Source: Sphingomonadales bacterium
GTDB taxonomy: Bacteria; Pseudomonadota; Alphaproteobacteria; Sphingomonadales; Sphingomonadaceae
Reading direction: 5' to 3'
NCBI GenBank assembly: GCA_016714795.1
Contig: JADKCA010000008.1
Span: forward strand, 1-64,000
Length of the DNA: 64,000 nucleotides
Shown here one piece after another: positions 55,760-64,000 of this stretch. Every line of letters begins with the position of its first letter. Within the stretch, counting starts at the first letter, position 1. The position numbers and the translations under genes are program-made. Below the pieces are notes generated by a model. The model searched no databases. It was not told the DNA's origin and was given only the letters and a program-made list of their open reading frames with translations.

Positions 55760-56248
55760 GCCCCCAAATACTCATATAAAGGGTCTGGATTCCTGCGACT
55801 TTACGCGCGTAGCCCCCGATTTCTCACAATGAAGTGGGCCTTCAAGATGCCGGGAAAACGCTCCCATATGCAAGAATCGGGCTCCCCCCGCCGACTCACA
55901 TAAAGGCCCTCGCAAAGCCGCAGAAATAGGCGGTTTTCGAGCCGCCCCCCGATCACTCATATGAACAAGGCTCACGAACTCGGTCTTCTACGGATTCCGC
56001 AGGGTTTGAAGCGGCTGTCCAACGCGAGCCCCCAATTGCTCACATGAAGCGACTCGGATGGCGCAATATCGTGGTTGATGGCGAACAAGGCTCTGTGAAT
56101 CAGTAGCTTAACGGGCTGGTTTGATTCAGAATCGACCACGCCCCCAATTTCTCACATGGTCCCCCAATCGCTCACGATCTGTCCCCCGATTCCACATTTT
56201 GAAGCCCCCGGACACTCACGCTACAGCCCCCATAGCCTCATATAGAAG
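55760..56248. other. replication origin with about ten iterons
   Basis: A degenerate unit of about 22 bp, consensus GCCCCCRATTNCTCACATGAAG, recurs in one orientation at about 55760, 55812, 55881, 55944, 56028, 56140, 56161, 56182, 56204 and 56226. The last five are nearly head-to-tail. The array fills the DNA between repA and the CHC2/Toprim gene, as expected for an iteron-controlled oriV. An AT-rich stretch near 56260-56350 could be the unwinding element. Confidence 0.85.
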
Positions 56249-56450
56249 ACCCCTAAAGCATTGGTGTTACTCGAAAATTTGGCCCTGAATCTTAGAATCC
56301 CTGAATCTAGAAAACTCCCGCACTCCGTTTGGGTATTTTTTATAGATTGGATTTGAGGGGTATAACCTCAGACCATTGGTGCTCCAACGACAATAGGAGG
56401 ACAAACCTGAGACACGAGGGAAGGGGGATCGGTATGGCAGGAGGTGCGCC

Positions 56451-57293
56451 ATGCGTCCGATCGCCAACAAGCCTACAGTCCAGACCCTGCAACTCGTCGA
56501 TCGCCTAGGTGGCACCTGGCACGGACTTGTCGCAATGTGCCACTGTCCAGCACATGAAGACCGCACGCCCTCGCTCAGTATCAGACAGGGAGATCGCTCG
56601 ATCCTCGTCACTTGCTTTGCCGGCTGTGCGAGCGAAGATGTGCTCAGGGCAATCGCGCGCAAATCTCCAATTCCAGTCGCTGGCAAAGGGCAAATCGAGC
56701 GGGCAACCAGAAAATCGGGCAACCCCCACTGGGCAATCTGGCAAGCCGCACAGCCTGTCACCGGAACACTTGGCGAGCGCTATCTTTTCGAAACCCGCAG
56801 GCTCACTAAACCGCTGAACCATGTGCGTTTTCATCCGCGATGCCCGCGCGGGGCCGGTAAGTCAGCGACGTTTGAACCAGCCCTCATCGTCGGAATGCAT
56901 CTCGGCAACCGACTGACGGCGATCCAGCGAATATTTCTTGATCCTGCAACCGCGCGCTGCACGGCCAAAATCGTCCTTGGCCAGTCCATCGGCGCTGCCT
57001 GGACCAACGATAGTGTGGGCGGCAAAGTGGCACTTGCTGAAGGGCTTGAGACAGCCGCCGCCTTCACCCAACTGCATGACATTCCAGCTTGGGCGAGCAT
57101 GGGTGCCAGGCGACTTCCGCAAGTCCGATTTCCGCCCGAAGTGCACACTGTCATCCTGCTGCGCGATAATGATCCCGAGGGCGAGGCCGCCGAGCGCAAG
57201 GCGGCTCTCGCCTATCGTAACCACGGGCTTGCGGTCGAACATACGCCCCCACCGACTCATGCAAATGACTGGGCCGACCAACTGTTTATGTGA
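56451..57293 (+). CDS. CHC2 zinc-finger / Toprim primase-like plasmid protein
   Basis: This 280-residue protein has an N-terminal DnaG-type zinc finger (MCHCPAHEDRTPSLSIRQGD followed by ILVTCFAGCASEDVLRAI) and a C-terminal Toprim-like domain (KVALAEGLETAAAFTQLHDI, then HTVILLRDNDPEGEAAERKA with the DxD). It lacks the catalytic RNA-polymerase middle of DnaG. GGAGG precedes the ATG. Proteins of this layout are common beside the methyltransferase/helicase gene on sphingomonad plasmids and probably serve replication or transfer priming. Confidence 0.85.
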   Translation: MRPIANKPTVQTLQLVDRLGGTWHGLVAMCHCPAHEDRTPSLSIRQGDRSILVTCFAGCASEDVLRAIARKSPIPVAGKGQIERATRKSGNPHWAIWQAAQPVTGTLGERYLFETRRLTKPLNHVRFHPRCPRGAGKSATFEPALIVGMHLGNRLTAIQRIFLDPATARCTAKIVLGQSIGAAWTNDSVGGKVALAEGLETAAAFTQLHDIPAWASMGARRLPQVRFPPEVHTVILLRDNDPEGEAAERKAALAYRNHGLAVEHTPPPTHANDWADQLFM

Positions 57294-57352
57294 GGAAAGG
57301 GGGGCTGGGCCTGGCGTGCCGGACGATCGGTACGGGCATCAGGAGGCCAGAC

Positions 57353-59807
57353 ATGCGCATGATGACAGAGTTGGTGGAAGGACTGAACCTTGCCGCCCGC
57401 GACATCCATAAACTTATCGATACAGATCAATCGATCACCCGAGCTGCGCTCAATGCAGCGATGGAACACGCCTTTGGGGCCAATGATGCGACCGGGGCCT
57501 GGACGCAGCGCCAGAGCTTCGACGCGCTTGAAGCGGCTATCAGTCTCTGGGTGATGCAATGCCCCAAGGAAAGCAAACCGCAGGCTGAGCTCGCCAACAT
57601 CGCTGCGATGGTCGCTCGTCTGCCGACCCAAACCGTGCGCAGCGAGGAGCAATATACGCTCCAGCAATTCTCAACGCCCGCCGACATAGGTTGGCTTGCT
57701 GCGCATCTCGCAGCCATCTCACCCCAGGACATCGTGCTTGAACCCAGCGCCGGGACGGGTTTGCTTGCGGCTTTCGCAAAGCGGGCCGGGGCGTCGCTCC
57801 AGCTCAACGAATATGACCCGGTGCGCGCGAGTTTGCTGCGTTTGCTCTTTTCAGGGTCCGATGTCAGCGAGCATGACGGTGCCCGGATAGGGTCGCTGCG
57901 TGCAGACGATCCCCGACCCACCGTCCTCCTCATCAACCCGCCATTCGCAATGTCGCTGGGGCGGGGCGTTGACCGCAATGCCGCCGCCCGACATTTAACC
58001 TCGGCCCTCACCCGGCTTGAACGCGGCGGCCGCGCCGTCGCGATTATGCCCGACTGGTTTGCACCGGGGCCGCGAACGGAACAGGTCTTTCGGACCACGC
58101 TCGACGGCATGCATGTTGTCCAGTCATTGCGGCTCGACCGCGGCGCCTATGCCAAACATGGCACATCAGTTGCAGTGCGCATCTATGTCATCGACAAACT
58201 GCCGGGATCGCTCAGCTGCGTGACGATCAACCGCGCCACGCCTGCCGAATTGCTCGACGCGATCTCCGGAGTGCCCCCGGACGGTGCTGGCACCGGATGT
58301 CCGCCCGATTTCGACGCGGTCGGGCAAGCTATCGCTCTTCCGTTCGGTCAAATCCACCACACCACGTCCCGTCATCGTGCGCGCGCCGCAGCGCAATGAG
58401 GTGGCCGATATCGGCTATACCGTGCTCGATGAACCGGCACCCGTTGGTGAACAACAGGGTGTCTATTCGTCCTATCGCCCCTCGCGCCTCATGTTTACAG
58501 ATGCGGGCGAGCATCCAACGATGCTGGTTGAATCTGCCGCCATGGCATCGATCAATGCCCCCAAACCGGCCTATGTGCCGCGACTTCCCGAACAGATTGT
58601 CGCAAGGAAACTCCTCTCCGCAGCGCAACTGGAAACCGTCGTCTATGCAGGCGATGCCTGGTCGCGCGAGCTTGCCGGAAGGTTTGTCGTCGATCCCAAA
58701 TCCGTCCAGCTGACCGAAACTGCCGATGGCGACAGCTATCGCTATGGCTTCTTTCTCGGTGATGGCACTGGCGCCGGGAAGGGGCGGCAAGCCGCTGCCT
58801 GCATCATGGATCAGTGGCTACGCGGGAAACGCCGCCACATCTGGATCTCCAAAAACGCGCCCTTGCTCGAAGACGCGCGCCGCGACTGGACAGCGCTCGG
58901 CGGATTATCTGTTGATGTCATTGAACTGGCGGCATGGAAGATCAACCAGCCCATCTCCGCGCCCGAGGGCATCCTGTTCGTGCCCTATGGGACATTGCGA
59001 TCAGCCAGGGTTGATGAGACCCGCCTTGACCAGATTATTGCCTGGGCAGGTGCCGATTTTGAAGGCGTGATCGTGCTCGACGAAGCCCATGAGCTCGGCG
59101 GGGTGGCGGGCGGCGAGGGCACGATGGGCAAGAAGGATGGCTCCTTGCAAGGCATTGCCGGCGTCATGCTCCAGAACCGGCTGCCCAAGGCGCGGGTGCT
59201 TTATGCCTCGGCGACCGGTGCCTCGGATATCAACAATCTGGCCTATGCCGTGCGGCTTGGTCTTTGGGGTCCGGGCACTGCCTTTGCGACCCGGGAAAAA
59301 TTCATCACCGAAATCCGCGAAGGCGGAATTGCCGCGATGGAGTTGGTGGCGCGTGATCTCAAGGCCAGCGGACTCTATCTCTCGCGAGCGCTCAGCTTTT
59401 CCGGGGTTGAATATGACATCCTCCAGCACGATCTCACACCAGATCAGATCCAGGTGTACGACCAATATGCCGAAGCCTGGTCGATCATCCACCGCAACAT
59501 GGAGGAAGCGCTCGAGATCACCGGGATTGTCGACGCGCTCGAGAATGCAACGCTCAACTCACAGGCGAAAGCGGCGGCCAGATCGCGCTTCGAAAGCGCC
59601 AAGCAGCGCTTCTTCGGGCAAATCTTGCTGTCGATGAAGCTGCCATCGCTCTTTCCCGCAATTGACCAGCATCTGAACGACAACGACAGCGTGGTGATCC
59701 AGCTGGTGTCAACGGCTGAGGCCATTCTTGACCGGCGGCTTGCCGATCTTGATCCGCAGGAACGTGAAGAGCTCGACCTTGATCTTTCACCGCGCGAACT
59801 GGTGTAA
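57353..59807 (+). pseudogene. N-terminal part of methyltransferase / strawberry-notch helicase, frameshifted and split by the RIT element
   Basis: Starts at ATG 57353 behind AGGAGG. An N6-type methyltransferase domain comes first (DIVLEPSAGTGLLAAFAKRA; LLINPPFAMSLGRG, the NPPF motif). A one-base excess near 58276-58280 (GTGCCCCCGG) moves the frame, after which the strawberry-notch helicase follows. This has Walker A LGDGTGAGKGRQAA, the DEAH box GVIVLDEAHELGGVAGGEGT, and motif III ARVLYASATGASD. The reading frame ends in a TAA (59805-59807) contributed by the inserted element. The helicase continues at 63527. Proteins of this kind exceed 1300 residues and are a plasmid hallmark; their function is not established, DNA transfer or anti-restriction being suggestions. 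Confidence 0.88.
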
Positions 59808-59827
59808 TCTTGAGATCCAGATTACAC
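59802..59827. other. stem-loop at the left junction of the RIT element
   Basis: GTGTAATCT and AGATTACAC form a perfect 9-bp stem with an 8-base loop. It lies between the left copy of GAACTGGTG and the left terminal repeat, and nothing similar is at the right end. It contains the stop codon that truncates the helicase. Confidence 0.7.
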
Positions 59828-59829
59828 GT

Positions 59830-59914
59830 GTTCTTTGCAGTCGCAATTTATGTCGAGTGTCGCAGCCGGAGGCGCGGGATTGCATCGGTTGTTCATGATT
59901 TTACTCCAGATAAT
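59830..59914 (+). repeat. left terminal inverted repeat of the RIT element (85 bp)
   Basis: It matches the reverse complement of 63437-63521 at 83 of 85 positions; the two differences are in GCATCGG versus GCGGCGG. It starts GTTCTTTGCAGTCGC and ends CCAGATAAT. Confidence 0.93.
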
Positions 59915-59932
59915 ATGAGCGTTGAAGGAATG

Positions 59933-59961
59933 TCCGGGGACGGGCTAAGCCCGTCTCCGGA
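59933..59961 (-). terminator. hairpin overlapping the ritC stop
   Basis: TCCGGGGACGGGC and GCCCGTCTCCGGA pair with one mismatch around TAA. The hairpin covers the stop codon of the last recombinase gene and is followed on the minus strand by TTCCTTC, so it probably ends transcription of the trio. Confidence 0.55.
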
Positions 59962-60949
59962 CGTCGGTGAGCATGGTGATCAGTGCGTCGGAGGGCGGCT
60001 TGAAGCGCCCAGGTTTGATCGCTGGCGCGCCATGGGCCGCGAGGATCTGCAGCTTCTCCTCGGGATCGGCGCGCAGATAGGTCTCGGTGCTCTGGATGCT
60101 GGCATGGCCGAGCCACAGTGCGACCTTGCGGATGTCGCCCGTCGCCGCGAGCGTGTGCATCGCACAGGAGTGACGCAGCACATGGGGCGTGACCCGCTTG
60201 CGCAGCAGCGATGGCTGCGTCTTTGCGGCGGCCTTGACGTGCTCGGACAGACGGAAGGCAAAGCCGTCGCGGGTCATGGGAACGCCTTTGGCGTTGAGAA
60301 ACACCTCGGCGACCTCGACATCAGGGCGGATCGCGAGCCAGGCCCGCAGCGCGGACTGGGTCTCTTTCCACAATGGCAACACCCGTTCACGCCGGCCCTT
60401 GCCCATGATGTGGACGGTGGACAGCGAGCGATCCGGGAAGTCGCGAAGTTGCAGCGACACCAGTTCGGAAACCCTGAGGCCGCAGGCGTAGGCCAGATGC
60501 AGCATGGCCCGATCGCGCGTACCGAGCCGTGTCCGAGGATCCGGCGCGTCGAGCAATGCCTTGATCTCGGCCCGGTCGAGATAATCGATCAGCGCCTTGT
60601 CTGTCTTCTTGCTGGGGATCGAGCGGACCCGAAGCGCCTGGTCAAGACAGGCCGGGACCCGATACTCGATGTACCGGAAGAAGGACCTGATCGCCGCGAG
60701 CCTGCCATTGCGGGTTCGCACGCAGCTGCCGCGCCCAACTTCGACATGGTCGAGAAAGGCCAAGATCAAATCGGTGCCGAAATCCTCGACGGCGAGGTCG
60801 GTGGGACGCCGCTTCAACCGATCGGCAGCAAACCGAACCAGCAGGACGAAGCAGTTGGTATATGTCTTCACCGTGTGCGGGCTCACGGCGCGTTCCCGCG
60901 GTAGATGCTCGCGCAGAAAGGCCGAGAGATGGGGAGCGAGCGCCGTCAT
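59945..60949 (-). CDS. ritC: RIT tyrosine recombinase C
   Basis: This 334-residue recombinase has a core-binding domain (SPHTVKTYTNCFVLLVRFAA) and the full catalytic set: Arg in YACGLRVSELVSLQLRDF, Lys-hairpin GKGRRERVLPLW, HxxR in TPHVLRHSCAMH, His in LWLGHASIQ and Tyr in STETYLRADPE. It is third in the trio and overlaps ritB by ATGA. The three recombinases are thought to act together on the element ends. Confidence 0.92.
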   Translation of the reverse strand: MTALAPHLSAFLREHLPRERAVSPHTVKTYTNCFVLLVRFAADRLKRRPTDLAVEDFGTDLILAFLDHVEVGRGSCVRTRNGRLAAIRSFFRYIEYRVPACLDQALRVRSIPSKKTDKALIDYLDRAEIKALLDAPDPRTRLGTRDRAMLHLAYACGLRVSELVSLQLRDFPDRSLSTVHIMGKGRRERVLPLWKETQSALRAWLAIRPDVEVAEVFLNAKGVPMTRDGFAFRLSEHVKAAAKTQPSLLRKRVTPHVLRHSCAMHTLAATGDIRKVALWLGHASIQSTETYLRADPEEKLQILAAHGAPAIKPGRFKPPSDALITMLTDVRRRA

Positions 60950-61878
60950 GCCGCTTCTCCCAGGTAGAGTTGCTCGCTCACGGCAGCGATGTCGCGCAGC
61001 AGCACCGGGGTGGCTTCGAGATACCAGTAGGTGTTCGCCACCGAGGCGTGCCCCAGATAAACGCTGAGCCCGGCCATATGATGCGCAACCGCCTCCCTGT
61101 CCGGCGGGCAGGACTCGAGCGATCGCACGGCGAAAGTATGTCGCAGATCGTGAAGCCGCATGCCTGCTGTGCCGGTTGGTCCCCGCAATCCGAGCTGTCG
61201 AGCCAGCCTGACGAAAACGATGTGTGCTCGCACCTTGTGCGGCGCCCGCCCGCGGATCGAAACAAACAGATCGCAGCCTCTGGCGCCCAGCTTAGCCCGA
61301 ATGGCCAGATAGGCTTGGAGGGCCTGACGGGTCGATGGTTGCAATGCCACCAGGCGCTGCTTGCCAAACTTGCCGTTGCGAATGATCAGGCCATCGTCGA
61401 CCAGATCGCTGCATTGTAGCGACAGAGCCTCTGAAATCCTGAGGCCTGTCGCCGCGAGCAGGCCGAACAGATAATGATAGGTGTGGGAGCTGATCATCCC
61501 CTTGGGGGGAAGATCGAGCGCCGCCGCCATAATCGCCTGGATATCCTCCGGTTCGATGATGTGCGGCGTCGGACGGGGCCGCTTGCCACGTCCAAAGACA
61601 CCTGCAGGTGGAACCTCGTGTGCAGAATCCTCCGCCAGAGCAAACAGGCTGAAGTTGCGGACGGTATCGAACCGGCGCCGGGCCACGTATTGCGAGCTCG
61701 AAGTATGGCACCAATCGTAAATGCGGTCGATCCGGGTGTGTTGATCGCCAAAACCGGCTGCATAATCGCGGTACTTCCGAAGCTGGCGCTCCTGTTCGTC
61801 AAACTTGCGCCCAAGGTGACGATGAAGCGCCACGTAGCGAGAAATGTGCGTGCTCAGCATGACTGGTCTCCCGGCCAA
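60946..61878 (-). CDS. ritB: RIT tyrosine recombinase B
   Basis: This 310-residue recombinase has Arg in LLAATGLRISEALSLQCSDL, HxxR in GMRLHDLRHTFAVR, His in VYLGHASVANT and Tyr in YWYLEATPVLL. Its N-terminal domain (YVALHRHLGRKFDEQERQLR) differs from those of the other two. It overlaps ritA by 25 bp and ritC by 4 bp, so the trio is one translational unit. Confidence 0.92.
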   Translation of the reverse strand: MAGRPVMLSTHISRYVALHRHLGRKFDEQERQLRKYRDYAAGFGDQHTRIDRIYDWCHTSSSQYVARRRFDTVRNFSLFALAEDSAHEVPPAGVFGRGKRPRPTPHIIEPEDIQAIMAAALDLPPKGMISSHTYHYLFGLLAATGLRISEALSLQCSDLVDDGLIIRNGKFGKQRLVALQPSTRQALQAYLAIRAKLGARGCDLFVSIRGRAPHKVRAHIVFVRLARQLGLRGPTGTAGMRLHDLRHTFAVRSLESCPPDREAVAHHMAGLSVYLGHASVANTYWYLEATPVLLRDIAAVSEQLYLGEAA

Positions 61879-63398
61879 GGCTGCGCGATCTTCATGAGCA
61901 TCGGCAGATCGACCTTGGCGTAAATGGCGGTGGTCTCGGGCGAGCTGTGGCGCAGGATGGTCCCGACGGACTCCAGACCCGCGCCCGCACGCAGCATGTT
62001 GGTGGCAAGCGAATGCCGGAATATGTGTGACCCGGTTGGCAGTCCTTCGATCGAACTGCGCTCGAGCACGCGCGAGACGATGCCGGCGATCTCGGCCGAC
62101 GAACTGAACGGCCTGAAAGGGGCCTGGACGCGGACGAACAGGTGTTCCTCATCGACCTTGGGACGGGCCGATGCCAGGTATGCAAGGATGGCGTCACCGA
62201 CATCCTGGGGCAGTGGCAGCCGATCCGGTCGCCGGGTCTTGCCCTTGACCTGAATGTACCCAGCCCGCCAATCGATATCGTTCAGCCGCATATCGCGGAT
62301 ATCGCCAGCTCGCAGCCCGAGCCGAGCCAGTAGAAGAATGATGGCCTTGTCGCGTACTTCCACCGGACAGCGAGTACCGCATGCCGCAATGATCTTCTCG
62401 ACCGTGACCGCATCGACGTAGCGCGGCAATGTCGAGAGTCGGTACCGCTGCACAGACGGAATCGCGTGCAACAGCGCCGGCCGGCACTCACCTTGCCCGA
62501 TCAGAAAACGAATATAGCTCCTCATGATCGTGACGATCAGCGAGATGGATCCCGGCGTCTCCTTGCTCCGTCGTTCAAACGCGCGCCGTAAGCTGGCGGC
62601 ATCCCATTGCGACGGCTCCCCCAACATCGGCGTCAGCCGCGCGATATCGGCCCGGTATCGGCGGATCGTCTCGGCGGTCGCGCCCCGATGCTGCTTGAGC
62701 CAACCCAGGTAGGCCGACATATACGAATCCGTGTCCGCCACCGGTTCTACGCTCGCCAGGACTCCTCTGCCCCGGAGGAACTCGATGAAACGCCGTGCGC
62801 AACGCCGTCGCCGCTTCGTCCCCGACCTGACCAGCTTGCCACGCTTGCGATAGACCGGGCAGCGGCAATCATGGTGGGCGTACCGTTCGATCAGCGCTGG
62901 ATCGACATCAGCCCATGCCAGGCGTGACACTCGCAACCATGCAGCGAAATGTTCGGCATCGGATCGGTAGGCTTGGGCTACCCCCTTGGCGAACTGCTGC
63001 TTGGTGATCGTTGCCGAATAGGCGGCCAGATGCCCGCCGAAATCATCAATGTCGTCGGTAACATCGACATATCCGCGATCCTCCAGAAACCGGACAAAGC
63101 GTCTGACCCGCGCCGCAATGTCTGCCTTGTAGACCTTCTCGTGCGCCGAATATCCGGGGCAGTGGCACCGATGCTTCTCGAAACGCTGCACAATGCCGTC
63201 GTCGAGCGAGCCAAGGGCGATCCCGCGCTGATCCAGCCAATGCAGAAAGTGCCGAACCCCCGCACTGTACAGGACCGAACATGCCGCCCCTTCGACCGAG
63301 AGAGAGGAGAGGAATGCGGCGAGTAGGGCGTCGTGAGTGGGCGGGTCTTCGGTCCTGCACGGCACAGGCCCAAACGAAGCAAATGATCTTGATGACAT
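61854..63398 (-). CDS. ritA: RIT tyrosine recombinase A
   Basis: This 514-residue recombinase is the largest of the trio. The N-terminal part contains two Cys/His-rich segments (EKHRCHCPGYSAHEKVYKAD; YAHHDCRCPVYRKRGKLVRS) that may bind metal. The catalytic domain has Arg in ARLGLRAGDIRDMRLNDIDW, HxxR in GSHIFRHSLATNMLR, His in LRHSSPETT and Tyr in AIYAKVDLPML. It starts just inside the right end and its promoter overlaps the terminal repeat. Confidence 0.92.
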   Translation of the reverse strand: MSSRSFASFGPVPCRTEDPPTHDALLAAFLSSLSVEGAACSVLYSAGVRHFLHWLDQRGIALGSLDDGIVQRFEKHRCHCPGYSAHEKVYKADIAARVRRFVRFLEDRGYVDVTDDIDDFGGHLAAYSATITKQQFAKGVAQAYRSDAEHFAAWLRVSRLAWADVDPALIERYAHHDCRCPVYRKRGKLVRSGTKRRRRCARRFIEFLRGRGVLASVEPVADTDSYMSAYLGWLKQHRGATAETIRRYRADIARLTPMLGEPSQWDAASLRRAFERRSKETPGSISLIVTIMRSYIRFLIGQGECRPALLHAIPSVQRYRLSTLPRYVDAVTVEKIIAACGTRCPVEVRDKAIILLLARLGLRAGDIRDMRLNDIDWRAGYIQVKGKTRRPDRLPLPQDVGDAILAYLASARPKVDEEHLFVRVQAPFRPFSSSAEIAGIVSRVLERSSIEGLPTGSHIFRHSLATNMLRAGAGLESVGTILRHSSPETTAIYAKVDLPMLMKIAQPWPGDQSC

Positions 63399-63402
63399 CG
63401 CG

Positions 63403-63432
63403 GTTCCTTCGACTTGTTGAGGTCGAAGGAAC
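63403..63432. promoter_or_regulatory. perfect palindrome between ritA and the right terminal repeat
   Basis: GTTCCTTCGAC and GTCGAAGGAAC form an 11-bp perfect inverted repeat with an 8-base centre, 5 bp upstream of the ritA start. It is placed to be an operator or a recombinase-binding site. A half-site-like GTTGAAGGAAT is found just inside the left repeat (59921-59931). Confidence 0.65.
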
Positions 63433-63436
63433 GATA

Positions 63437-63521
63437 ATTATCTGGAGTAAAATCATGAACAACCGCCGCAATCCCGCGCCTCCGGCTGCGACACTCGACA
63501 TAAATTGCGACTGCAAAGAAC
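63437..63521 (-). repeat. right terminal inverted repeat of the RIT element (85 bp)
   Basis: Reverse complement of the left repeat at 83 of 85 positions. It ends in CTGCAAAGAAC, which runs into CTGGTG, so that GAACTGGTG spans the right junction. Confidence 0.93.
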
Positions 63522-63526
63522 TGGTG

Positions 63527-64000
63527 ATTGATTATCTCGCCCGCGCCTTTCCGACCCGGCAGATGGTCGAATATCAGGACGATACTGGCGAAACCCGCTC
63601 GCGGCCCATGTTCGATGTCGATGGCAATGCGGTTTATAATGCCCAGGCCGAAGCGGCGCGCGATGCGCTGATTGAACAGCTTTGCGCGTTGCCCGCCATA
63701 TACTCAGCGCTTGATGCCATCATCCTGCGCTTCGGTGCCGGCATGGTCGCAGAAGTAACGGGCCGGTCAAAACGGCTGATGCGGTCGGCTGACGGCAGCC
63801 AACGGCTTGAATCCCGCTCGGCTCGGTCCAATCTGGTCGAAACCCAGGCCTTCATGAACGGCACCAAGCGGGTGCTGATCTTCTCGGATGCCGGCGGCAC
63901 GGGGCGCAGCTACCACGCCAGCCTCGACGTCAAAAACCAGGCGCGGCGCGTCCATTTTCTGCTCGAACCGGGCTGGCGCGCGGACCGGGCGATCCAGGGA
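63527..64000 (+). pseudogene. continuation of the strawberry-notch helicase after the RIT element, cut by window edge
   Basis: The frame reads IDYLARAFPTRQMVEYQDDT directly after the right junction. It goes on through NLVETQAFMNGTKRVLIFSD, AGGTGRSYHASLDVKNQARR and VHFLLEPGWRADRAIQG to the window end. The last part is the diagnostic helicase C-terminal motif of strawberry-notch proteins. No start codon or stop is needed: it is the 3' half of the gene starting at 57353, severed by the insertion. Confidence 0.92.

Larger units (their letters stand above)
59805..63526 (-). mobile_element. recombinase-in-trio (RIT) element inserted in the helicase gene
   Basis: Three overlapping tyrosine recombinase genes on the minus strand lie between long inverted repeats (59830-59914 and 63437-63521). 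GAACTGGTG occurs at both edges (59796-59804 and 63518-63526). Deleting 59805-63526 joins SPRELV directly to IDYLARAFP, restoring the helicase frame, so these are the functional limits. RIT elements are known from many proteobacteria; here all three recombinase genes are intact, so it may be active. Confidence 0.9.

Noticed and set aside
55760..56248. Possible CRISPR array
   Set aside because: Units are degenerate, irregularly spaced and adjacent to a Rep_3 gene; they fit iterons, and no cas genes are present.
59810..60904. 364-codon plus-strand frame opposite ritC
   Set aside because: Antisense to an intact recombinase with full catalytic residues; shadow frame.
1..64000. tRNA or rRNA genes and riboswitches
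   Set aside because: No cloverleaf, rRNA or riboswitch-like conserved sequence was recognised by eye; a covariance-model search would be needed to exclude small RNAs.

Overview
The window looks like part of a large plasmid or plasmid-derived island from a sphingomonad-type alphaproteobacterium (Sphingobium, Novosphingobium, Sphingopyxis and relatives). I infer this from the GC-rich coding, a TonB-dependent receptor beside a CoA-thioester catabolic cluster, a Rep_3-type initiator with upstream iterons, a ParA/ribbon-helix-helix partition locus, a methyltransferase plus strawberry-notch-helicase gene next to the replicon, and a recombinase-in-trio element. No rRNA, tRNA or CRISPR array was found.

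Layout. (1) 1-21.4 kb is a catabolic cluster: alpha/beta hydrolases, a DUF1214 protein, a cytochrome P450, a luciferase-like flavin monooxygenase, two APH-like kinases, an aromatic-acid-type MFS transporter, a VOC protein, and a complete beta-oxidation set (acyl-CoA dehydrogenase, FadB-like hydratase/dehydrogenase, MaoC hydratase, thiolase). A TetR regulator, an old-yellow-enzyme-like reductase and a TonB receptor follow. The likely logic is uptake by the receptor and MFS, oxidation by P450 and flavin enzymes, then CoA-linked degradation. The substrate is not identifiable from sequence. (2) 21.7-35.5 kb is a toxin-antitoxin and mobile-DNA zone: a GSU2403-like nucleotidyltransferase, an AbrB-like orphan, PrlF/YhaV, two GntR-like regulators, AbiEi/AbiEii, an IS5-family insertion, a DUF4143 ATPase, HipBA and a tyrosine recombinase. 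A 12-13 bp repeat (TTTACCCTGCAA and its complement) recurs at 22.8, 25.0 and 25.8 kb. (3) 35.6-57 kb is the plasmid backbone: a HTH protein, centromere-like repeats, parA and a RHH gene on one side; repA, iterons and a CHC2/Toprim protein on the other. Between them lies a 15 kb accessory block of candidate defence genes: a 1455-residue STAND-like NTPase with a C-terminal PD-(D/E)XK nuclease, a methyltransferase with a membrane-anchored TPR protein, a GHKL ATPase with a double PRTase-like protein, a ParB-like protein, a protein with a Vsr-like nuclease end, and an ApeA-like HEPN protein. (4) 57.3-64 kb is a methyltransferase/strawberry-notch helicase gene split by a 3.7 kb recombinase-in-trio element with 85-bp terminal inverted repeats.

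Data caution. At least nine genes are broken by one-base indels, most of them in or next to C/G homopolymers, and each can be read through to a normal full-length family member by adding or removing single bases. This fits uncorrected long-read errors at least as well as real decay. Those genes are listed at their reconstructed extent as type pseudogene, with the shift positions given.
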